In this document: positions 8,778 to 17,542 of the stretch, piece by piece
Position numbering within the stretch: the first letter of the stretch is position 1
How the letters are laid out: every line of letters begins with the position of its first letter
DNA from: Haloferax namakaokahaiae
GTDB lineage: Archaea > Halobacteriota > Halobacteria > Halobacteriales > Haloferacaceae
DNA: 64,000 nt
Direction: 5' to 3'
Assembly (NCBI RefSeq): GCF_042663225.1
Contig: NZ_JBHTAA010000001.1
Location: 310,001 to 374,000 of the forward strand
The notes under the pieces: model-generated
The model's input: only the letters and a program-made list of their open reading frames with translations
Databases searched by the model: none
What the model was told of the DNA's origin: nothing
Made by a program: the position numbers and the translations under genes

Positions 8778-9479
8778 ATGAGCGCACTCACATTCCACCC
8801 CGACGTTGCCGACAAGCACCTCCGTGTGAATCTCAACGAGTGGGACGACGTGTACGTCGTCGGCGACGTCCACGGGTGCCTCCCCGCGCTCGAACAACTG
8901 GTCGAACGCCTCGACCCCTCGCCGGAGGATTTGGTCGTCTTCGTCGGTGACCTCGTGCGCAAAGGTCCGGACAGCAAGGGCGTCATCGACTACGTCCGCG
9001 AGCGCGACAACTTCCTCACCGTTCGCGGCAACAACGAGGAGAAACTCATCCGCGGCACGAAGGAAATCGACGCGCTGACCGACGACGACCTCGACTGGAT
9101 CGAGAGCCTCCCGGTGGCTATCTCGTGGGAAGGCGGTCTCGTCGTCCACGGGGGCGTCCACCCCGACAAGCCCCTCGCAGAACACGACATCGACGACCTC
9201 GAAAACACCCGCGCGATGAACCCCGGCGACAGCTACGACGGCCCGTTCTGGTTCGAACACTACGAGGGACCAGAACGCGTCTTCTTCGGTCACACCGTCA
9301 TGGCCCACCCCGCGGTCTACGACTACGCGATGGGTCTCGACACGGGTGCCGTCTACGGCGGCGCGCTCACCGCCTACGACCTCCGCGCGGACGAACTCGT
9401 CGCCATCGACGTGGAGGAGACCCACGAGGAACGCTCCGACTCGAAGATTATCGAACCCCGCCAACCGGCCCTCGTCTGA
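8778..9479 (+). CDS. Calcineurin-like metallophosphatase
   Basis: A 233-residue phosphoesterase of the PPP/bis(5'-nucleosyl)-tetraphosphatase class. The metal-binding motifs are in order: GDVHG (after YVV), VFVGDLVRKGPDS, RGNNEEK (GNHE-like with Asn for His), VVHGGVHP and FGHTVM. A change from GNH(E/D) to GNNE is shared with some diadenosine-tetraphosphatase-like proteins. It lies just upstream of polyphosphate kinase in the same direction (103-base gap), so a role in phosphate or polyphosphate metabolism is possible but not shown. Confidence 0.86.
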   Translation: MSALTFHPDVADKHLRVNLNEWDDVYVVGDVHGCLPALEQLVERLDPSPEDLVVFVGDLVRKGPDSKGVIDYVRERDNFLTVRGNNEEKLIRGTKEIDALTDDDLDWIESLPVAISWEGGLVVHGGVHPDKPLAEHDIDDLENTRAMNPGDSYDGPFWFEHYEGPERVFFGHTVMAHPAVYDYAMGLDTGAVYGGALTAYDLRADELVAIDVEETHEERSDSKIIEPRQPALV

Positions 9480-9582
9480 GCGCGTTTCCGCCCCGTTTTC
9501 GTTTCGCCCCGTCTTCTGTCCACGCCTCCCGCCGAACGAGCGTCGCAGTAAAGTCCACCCGTGACCCACTTCTCGATACGAA

Positions 9583-11847
9583 ATGTCTGAGGAAGATGGT
9601 TCGGTGCCCGACGGACGACCCCGGCTCTCGCTCGATGGCGGCGTCACGGACCCCGTCAGCGTCGGCCAACCGACGCGAACAGTCTCTGCTTCCGATGTGG
9701 ACCTCACCGACTCGTCGCTGTATCTCAACCGCGAACTGAGCGAACTCGCGTTCCACGAGCGCGTGCTCCACGAGGCTATCGACGACCGGAATCCCGTGCT
9801 CGAACGCGTGAAGTTCCTCTCGATTCTCACCTCGAACCTCGACGAGTTCTTCATGAAACGCGTCGGCGGTCTCAAACAGCAAATCGACGCCGGCGTCACC
9901 GAACTGTCGCCCGACGGGCGCACGCCGAACGAACAGTGGCGACTCGTCCTCGACCGTGCCCGTGACCTGCTCGACCAGCAGAGCGCGTGCTATCACGAAC
10001 TCGTTCACCCGGCGCTCGCGGACGCCGGAATCCACCTCGTCGAGTACGACGAACTCACCGAAGATGCACAGGTCGCGCTGCGCGACTACTTCGAAGCCTC
10101 GGTCCTGCCGACGCTCACACCGCTGACGTTCGACCCCACGCACCCGTTTCCGTTCATCTCGAACCTCTCGCTCTCGCTGGCGGTGCTCACCCGCGAACGC
10201 GACGACGACTCGCTGAAGTTCTCTCGGGTGAAGGTGCCCGGGAACCGACCGCGTCTCGTTCGCGTCGCCGACCACGTCGAAGCGGACGCCCAAGGGGAGA
10301 CGAGTGGCGAGGGAACGGACGAGCGCGAGGGCGAACAGTTCGTCCCGCTCGCTCGCGTCATCGAAGCCAACCTCGACTTGCTCTTTCCGAACGTCGAAAT
10401 CGTCGATACCTCGCTCTTTCGGGTGACGCGAAACGCCGAGGTCAGGCGCAACGAGGAGGTCGCAGAGGGTCTCATCGACACGATAGAGGACGTGCTTCGA
10501 CAGCGTCGGTTCGCCACAGTCGTCCGCGTCGAAGTCGAAGACTCGACGCCCAAGCGGGTCTGCGACCTACTGGTCGAACAACTCTCGCTCTCGCCCGAGG
10601 AACTGTTCGAACGAGATGGTCCGCTCGATTACACGGGTCTCACGCCGCTGTTGGACCTCCCTCGGCCAGACCTCGCACTCGACAACTGGCGACCGCAACC
10701 ACATCCTCGATTCGCGGGACTCACGGCCGACGAACCGGGGGAACTGTTCGCCGAAATCGCCCGGAAGGACGTACTCGTCCACCATCCGTACCACTCCTTT
10801 ACGGGCACGGTCGGGAGGTTCCTCGAAGCCGCCTCGAACGACCCTCACGTCTTGGCTATCAAAGCCGCAATCTACCGAACCGCCCCCGACTCGGAGGTCA
10901 TCGAGACGCTCATCGAAGCCGCGAAGAACGGCATCCAGGTCGCCGTCATGGTCGAACTCAAAGCCCGATTCGACGAGGAGAACAACCTGCGATGGGTCCG
11001 CCGTCTCGAAGAGGAGGGCATCCACGTCGCCTACGGGACGCTCGGTCTCAAGACGCACTCCAAGACGGCGCTCGTCGTCCGCGAGGAATCCGACGGCGTG
11101 CGACTCTACTCTCACGTCGCCACCGGGAACTACCACTCGCAGACGGCGAAACTCTACACCGACCTCGGTCTCTTCACCGCCGACCCCGACGTGGGACACG
11201 ACCTCGTCCGCCTGTTCAACTACTTCACCGGTCACTCGCGGCACGACACCTACCGAAAACTGCTCGTCGCGCCGACCAACCTCCGCGAGGAGATGACGCG
11301 ACTCGTCCGCCGCGAAGCCGAGAACGCCCGCGACGGCAAGCCGGCGCGAATCGTCGCCAAACTGAACGCACTCGAAGACCCCGAGATGATTCGAGAACTA
11401 TACAAAGCCTCGATGGCTGGCGTCGAAATCGACCTCGTCGTCCGCGGCATCTGCCGACTCCGACCCGGAATCGAGGGAATATCGGAGAACATCACCATCT
11501 CTAGCGTCGTCGGCCGATTCCTCGAACACTCGCGCATCTATTACTTCGAAAATGAGGGCGACCCAGAGTACTATCTCGGTTCCGCCGACTGGATGGTCCG
11601 AAATCTCGACCGGCGCGTCGAGGCCGTCACACCCGTCGAAGACCCCGAACTCCGCGTCGAATTAGAGGCCGTCCTCGACGCACTACTCTCTGATAATCGC
11701 AAGCGCTGGGTGATGGATTCCGAGGGCCGGTACGAACAACTCCGACCCGGCGATGCGGAAGCAGTCGAGGCTCATCGGGTGCTGATGGACCGGGCGCTCG
11801 CCGCGACACATCGGGCGGAGTTGCTGGGCGACGTGGACGACGACTGA
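9583..11847 (+). CDS. ppk1: Polyphosphate kinase 1
   Basis: A 754-residue enzyme that polymerises the gamma-phosphate of ATP into inorganic polyphosphate, reversibly. Domain order is N domain (LYLNRELSELAFHERVL near residue 45), head domain, and two phospholipase-D-like C domains. The autophosphorylated histidine is H492 in KTHSKTALVV; the second essential histidine is H649 in EHSRIYYFEN. Length is slightly above the bacterial average (about 690-720). An N-terminal 40-residue low-complexity leader precedes the conserved part. Full-length and apparently intact. Confidence 0.95.
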   Translation: MSEEDGSVPDGRPRLSLDGGVTDPVSVGQPTRTVSASDVDLTDSSLYLNRELSELAFHERVLHEAIDDRNPVLERVKFLSILTSNLDEFFMKRVGGLKQQIDAGVTELSPDGRTPNEQWRLVLDRARDLLDQQSACYHELVHPALADAGIHLVEYDELTEDAQVALRDYFEASVLPTLTPLTFDPTHPFPFISNLSLSLAVLTRERDDDSLKFSRVKVPGNRPRLVRVADHVEADAQGETSGEGTDEREGEQFVPLARVIEANLDLLFPNVEIVDTSLFRVTRNAEVRRNEEVAEGLIDTIEDVLRQRRFATVVRVEVEDSTPKRVCDLLVEQLSLSPEELFERDGPLDYTGLTPLLDLPRPDLALDNWRPQPHPRFAGLTADEPGELFAEIARKDVLVHHPYHSFTGTVGRFLEAASNDPHVLAIKAAIYRTAPDSEVIETLIEAAKNGIQVAVMVELKARFDEENNLRWVRRLEEEGIHVAYGTLGLKTHSKTALVVREESDGVRLYSHVATGNYHSQTAKLYTDLGLFTADPDVGHDLVRLFNYFTGHSRHDTYRKLLVAPTNLREEMTRLVRREAENARDGKPARIVAKLNALEDPEMIRELYKASMAGVEIDLVVRGICRLRPGIEGISENITISSVVGRFLEHSRIYYFENEGDPEYYLGSADWMVRNLDRRVEAVTPVEDPELRVELEAVLDALLSDNRKRWVMDSEGRYEQLRPGDAEAVEAHRVLMDRALAATHRAELLGDVDDD

Positions 11848-11896
11848 GAACATCCACGGCAGAAGACATTTATCGAAACTCGTCGCAGTCCAGACG

Positions 11897-12307
11897 ATGC
11901 CCTCCTTCGAACCGCGGCGGCGGTTTTTGACGCGTGCTGGTGGCGTGCTCGGTTGTGGTGTTTCGCTGGCCGGGTGTCTCGGTGGCACGCCGAGTGCGGG
12001 TGACGAGCTATCGAACACCAGCGCAAAGCAACGCGCCCTCGACGCGGAGCGGGAATATCTCGAATCGCGTCTCGGGAATGCGTCGTGTCTCAGCGAATGG
12101 GGAATCACGGCGACGACGACAAGCAAAGAAGCAGCTATCACAAATCGAACGGCAGAGGGGGTATTGGTCGAAATTCGACATCCCTACTCGTACGAAGCGA
12201 AGCACGGTGATTCGTACAGTATCGCAGACCAGTCTTCGCAAGCCACCTATCTCGTCACGAACGAAGGTGCCGAGCGAGTCAGCGGCGACGATGTCTCACC
12301 CTGCTGA
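11897..12307 (+). CDS. Small Tat lipoprotein, function unknown
   Basis: A 136-residue protein with a twin-arginine signal (RRRFLTRAGG, residues 7-16) and a lipobox SLAGC, so likely exported folded and anchored by a lipid on cysteine. The mature part of about 105 residues is a single small domain with a possible disulfide pair (Cys in NASCLSEWG and the C-terminal Cys). I do not recognise a family. It starts 49 bases after ppk1 and ends convergently, 6 bases from the lipoyl gene. Confidence 0.72.
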   Translation: MPSFEPRRRFLTRAGGVLGCGVSLAGCLGGTPSAGDELSNTSAKQRALDAEREYLESRLGNASCLSEWGITATTTSKEAAITNRTAEGVLVEIRHPYSYEAKHGDSYSIADQSSQATYLVTNEGAERVSGDDVSPC

Positions 12308-12313
12308 CTCTCG

Positions 12314-12574
12314 CTACTCACTCGATTCGATTCGAGCCAGCACGTCACTCCTCCCAAAGTCGCCGCCTTCGGCGACCAGCACCTCCGAAATCGTCCCCGT
12401 CGCTGGTGCGGGCACGTCCACGCTCACTTTCTCGACTTGAATCTCGCAGATGACCTCGCCCTCGGAGACCGACGAGCCTTCGTTGACGAACCAGTTGGCG
12501 AGGTAGCCTTCGTCTACGTCCGCGGCGTCGTCGGGCCAGACGGACGCCGAGGTGACCTCGACGTCCCCGCTCAT
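12314..12574 (-). CDS. Free-standing lipoyl-domain carrier protein
   Basis: An 86-residue biotin/lipoyl attachment domain and nothing else. The acceptor lysine is K49 in the turn VEKVS, between the two symmetrical beta-sheets (upstream ANWFVNEGSSV, downstream PAPATGTISEVLV). It would carry the acyl group made by the E1 subunits encoded just upstream: its ATG overlaps the E1 beta stop codon (ATGA, 12571-12574), so translation is coupled. An unattached lipoyl domain beside E1 genes has been described in Haloferax. No E2 core or E3 gene is in this cluster. Confidence 0.9.
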   Translation of the reverse strand: MSGDVEVTSASVWPDDAADVDEGYLANWFVNEGSSVSEGEVICEIQVEKVSVDVPAPATGTISEVLVAEGGDFGRSDVLARIESSE

Positions 12575-13611
12575 TCGTGGAGTTCCCGAATCGCTTCGGC
12601 GATGTCCGCGGTACCGGGGTTGACTTCGTCTTCCAGCGAGCGAGCGTACGGAATCGGCACGTCCGGAATCGCCAGTCTGCGGACTTCCTTCAGGTCGTCG
12701 AGCGAGTGTTCGGCGACGCGAGCGATAATCTCGCCGGTGACGCCGAACGACTGGTAGTCCTCGTCCACGACGAGGAGTTTGCCCGTCTTTCTCACCGATT
12801 CGAGGATGGTCTCGGTGTCGAGCGGAACGAGCGTCCGCAGGTCGATGACCTCGGCTTCGATGCCGTCCTCGGCGAGGTCCTCGGCCGCTTCGAGCGCGCG
12901 GTGGACGTGCAGGCCGAGCGAGACGACGGTCACGTCGCTGCCGACGCGCTTCACGTCCGCCTCGCCGAACGGAATCGTGTAGGCCTCCATCGGGACGCCC
13001 GTCTTCGGGCCGGTTGGCGACGGCATCCAGCCGAGACCCATCAGGCGCTTGTGGAACATGAAGACGACCGGGTCGTCGTCGCGGATGGCGGTGTGCATCA
13101 GGCCCTTGGCGTCGTAGGCGTTGCTCGGGACGACGACTTTCATGCCCGGCAGGTGGGCGAAGGTGCCGTAGAGGGTCTGGGAGTGCTGGCCGGCGTCGTT
13201 GTAGGTGCCGCCCACGGCCGTCATGAGCACCATCGGAACGGAGACGGAGCCACCGCTCATGTAGGTGTTCTTGGCCATGTTGTTGTAGATCTGGTCCATC
13301 GCAACGCCGAAGAAGTCCACGAACATCAGTTCCGCAATCGGGCGCATGCCGGACATGGCCGCGCCGACGGCGGCACCGATAAACGCCGTCTCACTGATGG
13401 GCACGTCCATGACCCGGTCACGGCCGAACTCGTCGAGGAGACCGGTCGTACTGGAGAAGATGCCGCCGTAGTCGGCGACGTCCTCGCCCATGACGAACAC
13501 CTCGTCGTTGTCGCGCATCTCGGTGGCGATGGCTTCGACCATCGCCCTGCTCATGGTCAGTTGTCGTTCGGTCTCTTTCGCTTTGCTCGCGTCTTGTGGT
13601 TCTGTGGACAT
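12571..13611 (-). CDS. 2-oxoacid dehydrogenase E1 component, beta subunit
   Basis: A 346-residue transketolase-like pyrimidine-binding plus C-terminal domain protein, which pairs with the alpha subunit to form the thiamine-diphosphate E1 decarboxylase. Conserved features are the N-terminal MSRAMVEAIATEMRDN, the GEDVADYGG loop, and VPISETAFIGAAVGAAM with the cofactor-activating glutamate. Its start overlaps the alpha stop by one base (TAATG, 13609-13613). The substrate (pyruvate, acetoin or a branched-chain oxoacid) cannot be read from the sequence. Confidence 0.93.
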   Translation of the reverse strand: MSTEPQDASKAKETERQLTMSRAMVEAIATEMRDNDEVFVMGEDVADYGGIFSSTTGLLDEFGRDRVMDVPISETAFIGAAVGAAMSGMRPIAELMFVDFFGVAMDQIYNNMAKNTYMSGGSVSVPMVLMTAVGGTYNDAGQHSQTLYGTFAHLPGMKVVVPSNAYDAKGLMHTAIRDDDPVVFMFHKRLMGLGWMPSPTGPKTGVPMEAYTIPFGEADVKRVGSDVTVVSLGLHVHRALEAAEDLAEDGIEAEVIDLRTLVPLDTETILESVRKTGKLLVVDEDYQSFGVTGEIIARVAEHSLDDLKEVRRLAIPDVPIPYARSLEDEVNPGTADIAEAIRELHE

Positions 13612-14630
13612 TATTGCTCACCTCCGTCGGTGACTGCGGGTGCCGGTGGGTTCGTGAATACGTCTTCGTAGGCTGTCTCCGGGTCGGGTTCTGGCTGGTC
13701 TTTCGCCCACTCGATTGCCTCTTCGACCTTCTCGTGTGCACGCGTTCGAATCTCGTCGATTTCGTCGTCGGAAACGTCGTGCGCGCGCAGGTCGTCTTCG
13801 AGGCGTTCGATGGAGTCGCGCTGTTTCGCGCGCTCGATATCGCCTTCCGGTCGGTAGGCTTCCGCGTCGCCCATGAAGTGACCCATCCGGCGGTGGACCT
13901 GCACTTCGAGGAGCGTCGGCCCGTTGCCGTCGCGGGCGCGACTCACTGCGCGCTTTGCGGCCTCGTAGACGGCGACTGCGTCGTCGCTGTCGATGCGCTC
14001 GCCGGGCATGTCGAAGCCCTGTGCGCGCTTCGAGCCGTCTTTCACGTCGGTCACGCGGTCTTTCGGCATGCTAATCGCCCAGTCGTTGTCCTCGATGACG
14101 AAGACGACTGGGAGTTTCTGCACGGCGGCGAGGTTGAGCGATTCGAAGAAGCCGCCTTGGTCGATTGCGCCCTCGCCGAGGAACGCGACAGCGACAGAAT
14201 CTGTGTTTCGTTTCTTCGCGGCCATCGCCGCGCCGACGGCTGGGGGGCACCCTTGGGCGATGATACCCGAGCAGGCGAAGTTCACGTCGGTGTCGAACAG
14301 GTGCATGTGACCGCCCTTTCCGCGGCAAAGCCCCGTCTCACGCCCGAAGATTTCGGCTGTCATCTTCTTGAGGTCTACCCCCTTGGCGATGGCGATGTGG
14401 TGGGGTCGGTGCGGGGCGGTGACGGTGTCGTCGTCTCGCAGGTGAATGCACACGCCCGCGCCCGACGATTCGTGCCCGGCGGCGAGATGAAGTTCACCCG
14501 GAATCGGTCCTGCTGAGATGTCGAATGCGGGCTGTTTGCCGACGAGGTACTCTTCCTGTAACCGCTCTTCGTACTGTCGAGCAGTCACCATATTCTCGTA
14601 CATCGTTTTCAGCTCGCTCACACTAGGCAT
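13611..14630 (-). CDS. 2-oxoacid dehydrogenase E1 component, alpha subunit
   Basis: A 339-residue thiamine-diphosphate subunit. The TPP motif is GEGAIDQGGFFESLNLAA ending in IEDN, and the phosphorylation-loop-like region GRETGLCRGKGGHMH is present. It is the first gene of the alpha-beta-lipoyl operon. Overall it looks like the AcoA/PdhA group. In Haloferax several such clusters exist and their physiological substrates remain largely unresolved; pyruvate is normally handled by ferredoxin oxidoreductases in haloarchaea, so another oxoacid or acetoin is more likely (inference). Confidence 0.93.
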   Translation of the reverse strand: MPSVSELKTMYENMVTARQYEERLQEEYLVGKQPAFDISAGPIPGELHLAAGHESSGAGVCIHLRDDDTVTAPHRPHHIAIAKGVDLKKMTAEIFGRETGLCRGKGGHMHLFDTDVNFACSGIIAQGCPPAVGAAMAAKKRNTDSVAVAFLGEGAIDQGGFFESLNLAAVQKLPVVFVIEDNDWAISMPKDRVTDVKDGSKRAQGFDMPGERIDSDDAVAVYEAAKRAVSRARDGNGPTLLEVQVHRRMGHFMGDAEAYRPEGDIERAKQRDSIERLEDDLRAHDVSDDEIDEIRTRAHEKVEEAIEWAKDQPEPDPETAYEDVFTNPPAPAVTDGGEQ

Positions 14631-14658
14631 AGCATTGGAACTGTTCTCTAGAAAATCT

Positions 14659-14670
14659 ATTAATATTAAT
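14659..14670 (-). promoter_or_regulatory. Palindromic TATA region of the oxoacid dehydrogenase operon
   Basis: The perfect palindrome ATTAATATTAAT lies 29-40 bases upstream of the E1 alpha ATG in an otherwise GC-rich context. It is well placed for a TATA box giving a short leader. Because it is palindromic it could also serve the plus-strand hydrolase, though that ATG is 100 bases away. Confidence 0.55.
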
Positions 14671-14770
14671 TGTGTAAGACATGACTGTCTCGACGGTGAG
14701 AATGCCGAAATCAGGGTTCTTGGCGCTTGCAGCGCACGAAGCTAAGTCACTCAACGGAGTACTCTACGGT

Positions 14771-15433
14771 ATGACTGACACGATTGTAGTCCCGGTCACG
14801 ATACCCGCAGACGGGGTCGAACTCGAAGGCGAGTTGGCGTTGCCGGCGGACGCAACCGGTCTGGTCGTGTTCGCACACGGGAGCGGGAGCAGTCGCAAGA
14901 GTCCGCGAAACAACTACGCCGCGAGCGTCATCCGCGAGTACGGCGTCGGAACGCTGCTCTTCGACTTGCTGACCGAAGAAGAAGACGAGACGTACGAGAC
15001 GCGATTCAACATCCCGCTGTTGACCAAGCGACTCCTCGATACGACGGCGTGGCTTCGCCACCGAGAAGACACCGAGTCGCTCGAAGTCGGCTACTTCGGG
15101 TCGAGCACTGGCGCGGGTGCCGCACTCCTCGCCGCGGCGGAACTCGGCGACGAAGTCGGTGCGGTCGTCTCCCGCGGCGGCCGAGTGGACCTCGCCGAAT
15201 CACGACTCGACGACGTGACGGCGGCCACGCTGTTCATCGTCGGCGGTGCGGACTCGGTCGTCCTCCAACTCAACCACGACGCCTTCGAACAGCTCGCGTG
15301 TGAGAAATCCATGGAAGTCGTCCCCCGAGCGGGACACCTCTTCGAGGGACCGGGGCAACTCGAAGCCGTCTCGGACGTGGCCGCCGAGTGGTTCGCCGGC
15401 CACCTCGCCAAGGCGGCTATCGAGCGAACTTGA
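14771..15433 (+). CDS. Alpha/beta hydrolase (dienelactone-hydrolase-like)
   Basis: A 220-residue alpha/beta hydrolase. The oxyanion region is VVFAHGSGSSRKSPRN, the nucleophile serine sits in GYFGSSTGAGAA, an acid is near VGGADSVV and the catalytic histidine is in PRAGHLFEG. This pattern matches the haloarchaeal dienelactone-hydrolase-like or phosphoribosyltransferase-associated hydrolases. The frame extends to 14681, but the ATG at 14771 begins just before the first core strand and is preferred. Substrate unknown. Confidence 0.83.
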   Translation: MTDTIVVPVTIPADGVELEGELALPADATGLVVFAHGSGSSRKSPRNNYAASVIREYGVGTLLFDLLTEEEDETYETRFNIPLLTKRLLDTTAWLRHREDTESLEVGYFGSSTGAGAALLAAAELGDEVGAVVSRGGRVDLAESRLDDVTAATLFIVGGADSVVLQLNHDAFEQLACEKSMEVVPRAGHLFEGPGQLEAVSDVAAEWFAGHLAKAAIERT

Positions 15434-15569
15434 GGTCGCGGGCGGGGCCTTCGACCGCAACCCACCACCGCCACCCGGTTCTCGGGTGTCGCCGCTCGAC
15501 GTGGTGGCGGAACTGTTCGACCGAGTCGAAGTCGCGGCCGCAGGCATTGGGCCGGTGCTGACTGCTCAT
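15417..15569 (-). CDS. Possible 50-residue C2H2-like small protein
   Basis: A short frame starting at ATG 15569. Residues 10-28 read CGRDFDSVEQFRHHVERRH, which is the second half of a classical C2H2 finger (one Cys and the two His), but the first cysteine is missing (Pro at that place). Haloarchaea encode many micro-proteins with a complete finger of this type. Its 3' end overlaps the hydrolase by 17 bases. It may be a degenerate zinc finger, a diverged functional copy, or not a gene. Confidence 0.4.
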   Translation of the reverse strand: MSSQHRPNACGRDFDSVEQFRHHVERRHPRTGWRWWVAVEGPARDLKFAR

Positions 15570-15709
15570 TATGCGTACCGAGACGCCGGCGAGCGGAACT
15601 CGCGGCGCACGGGACGAGACAGATACCTCTGGCCGAGGGTCTCGGCGTCGTGTCGTCTCCGTTCGTATCAGTACGTTTAGGCCGCCTTGATTGGAATCAT
15701 CTCGCACTG

Positions 15710-17521
15710 ATGACAGAGTCAGACCCTCCAAACCCAGAAGAATCGGTTCGGGAGGCGGTCGAACGGTCCCGAAGCGGCGCACCAGCAGTCGGGTCTGTCG
15801 TCCGCGACCGATTCTCGTCGGACGAGGTGTTTCAGCGAATCGTCGCCGCCGCCGACGAGGAGATTACCTCCGGCGCGCGCGAGTTGTTCTTCAGCGCGCT
15901 CGCCGCGGGGTTCGCCATTACAATCACGTTTCTCCTGTACGTCTCGATGAAGGCATCGACCGGCGGCGACCCGGTGTTGAGCGCGCTGTTGTACCCGCTC
16001 GGATTCGTCTACATCATCATCGGCGGCTACCAGCTCTACACCGAGAACACGCTGCCGCCGGTCGCGCTGACGCTCGAACGACTCGCCAGCGTCCCTGCAC
16101 TCCTGCGCAACTGGGTGGTCGTCCTCGCCGGGAACCTCCTCGGCGGAACCCTCGGGGCGGCCGCACTCGCCTACGGTGGCGTCCTCTCGCCCGAAGCCGC
16201 GGATGCGGCGCTCGAAATCGCGCAGGCGGGCGTCGAAACTCCGTGGACCAGCCTCTTCTTCAAGGCCGCGTTCGCCGGGCTCATCGTCGCTGGCGTCGTC
16301 TGGGTCACCTTCGCCGCGCGCGATACGATTTCTCGGCTCGTCGTCGTCTACATGGCGTTTCTCGCCGTCCCGCTCGGCGGTCTCTTCCACGTCGTCGTCT
16401 CCTACACCGAGATGGTCTACCTCGTCATGAACGGGCGGTTGTCGTTCCTCGTCGGACTCAACGAGTTCGTCGTCCCCGTCTTGCTCGGTAACACGTTCGG
16501 CGGGGTTGTCCTCGTCACCATCGTCAACTACTTCCAGACGACCGAGAACCGACTGGAGTCCGCCCGATTCGAGGGCGCAAAACGACAGCTCTCGATGTCC
16601 GAGTGGGCGCTCGGTTCGCTCGTCGGTCGGTCGTACGTCCCGCTCATCGAGGCCGACGAGGCGGTCGAGAGCAATCCCGACGCCTATCATGTGGTCGTTC
16701 CCATCTCGAACCCGAGAACGGAGGCGCACGTCGTCGAACTCGCCTGCACGCTCGCCAAGGGGAGAGAAGACGCCGTCGTCGATATCGTCCACGTCGTCCA
16801 GGTTCCCTCACGCATCTCGCAGCGCTACGGCGCGGCGCAGAACGACCGAATCGTCCAGCACTCGAACCAGTTGCTCGAAGGCGCTCGGGAGCGGGCCGCG
16901 GGGTACGAGGTCGAAGCCCGCACCTCGACGGTCGTCTCTCACCGCTCGTTCGAGGAGATATTCACCATCTCCCAGCGCAAGGACGCCGACCTCGTCGTCA
17001 TGGGCTGGGGCAACGACCGCATCTGGGCGGGCGGCAAAGCGGAGCGTCGATTGAACGAGTTGGCGAACCGCCTCCCCTGCGACTTCCTCGTCCTCAACGA
17101 CCGAAACTACGACACCGGGCGACTCCTCGTCCCGACCGTCGAGAGTTCGCACTCGGAACTCAGCGCCGAAGTCGCGCGCGCCCTCCGCGACACGGTCGGG
17201 TCGGAGGTGACGCTCCTCCACGTCGTCGATGGCCCGGACGACCGCGAGCGCGGCGAATCGTTCCTCTCGGAGTGGGCCGAGACACACGGAATCCCGGACG
17301 CGAATCTCGTCGTAGACGACTCCGGCGACGCCGAGCGGGCCATCGAAGAGTACGCCGACAGTCACACCATGATTCTCATGGGCGCGACGGAGCGCGGACT
17401 CCTCGCTCGGTTACTGACCGACTCGCTGTACTTCGACGTGGTCAACGACACCGACCACCCGATTCTCCTGGCCGAACGAGCGACGAACAGAACCCTCAAA
17501 GAACGACTGTTCGGCCGCTGA
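15710..17521 (+). CDS. Formate/nitrite-type channel fused to two universal-stress domains
   Basis: A 603-residue protein. Residues about 50-300 form a six-helix FNT channel: GGYQLYTENT (first half-helix loop), the central histidine in PLGGLFHVVVSYTEM and GNTFGGVVLVTIVNY at the end. After a short linker come two cytoplasmic UspA-like domains (about 335-460 and 470-600), the first ending with DLVVMGWGND, the second with MILMGATERGL. FNT channels move small anions such as formate or nitrite; the Usp part may sense nucleotide or stress state. Start at the ATG 15710; a longer frame from 15650 lacks support. Intact; substrate unknown. Confidence 0.86.
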   Translation: MTESDPPNPEESVREAVERSRSGAPAVGSVVRDRFSSDEVFQRIVAAADEEITSGARELFFSALAAGFAITITFLLYVSMKASTGGDPVLSALLYPLGFVYIIIGGYQLYTENTLPPVALTLERLASVPALLRNWVVVLAGNLLGGTLGAAALAYGGVLSPEAADAALEIAQAGVETPWTSLFFKAAFAGLIVAGVVWVTFAARDTISRLVVVYMAFLAVPLGGLFHVVVSYTEMVYLVMNGRLSFLVGLNEFVVPVLLGNTFGGVVLVTIVNYFQTTENRLESARFEGAKRQLSMSEWALGSLVGRSYVPLIEADEAVESNPDAYHVVVPISNPRTEAHVVELACTLAKGREDAVVDIVHVVQVPSRISQRYGAAQNDRIVQHSNQLLEGARERAAGYEVEARTSTVVSHRSFEEIFTISQRKDADLVVMGWGNDRIWAGGKAERRLNELANRLPCDFLVLNDRNYDTGRLLVPTVESSHSELSAEVARALRDTVGSEVTLLHVVDGPDDRERGESFLSEWAETHGIPDANLVVDDSGDAERAIEEYADSHTMILMGATERGLLARLLTDSLYFDVVNDTDHPILLAERATNRTLKERLFGR

Positions 17522-17542
17522 ATTCGGCCTCCGTTCGTCGTT

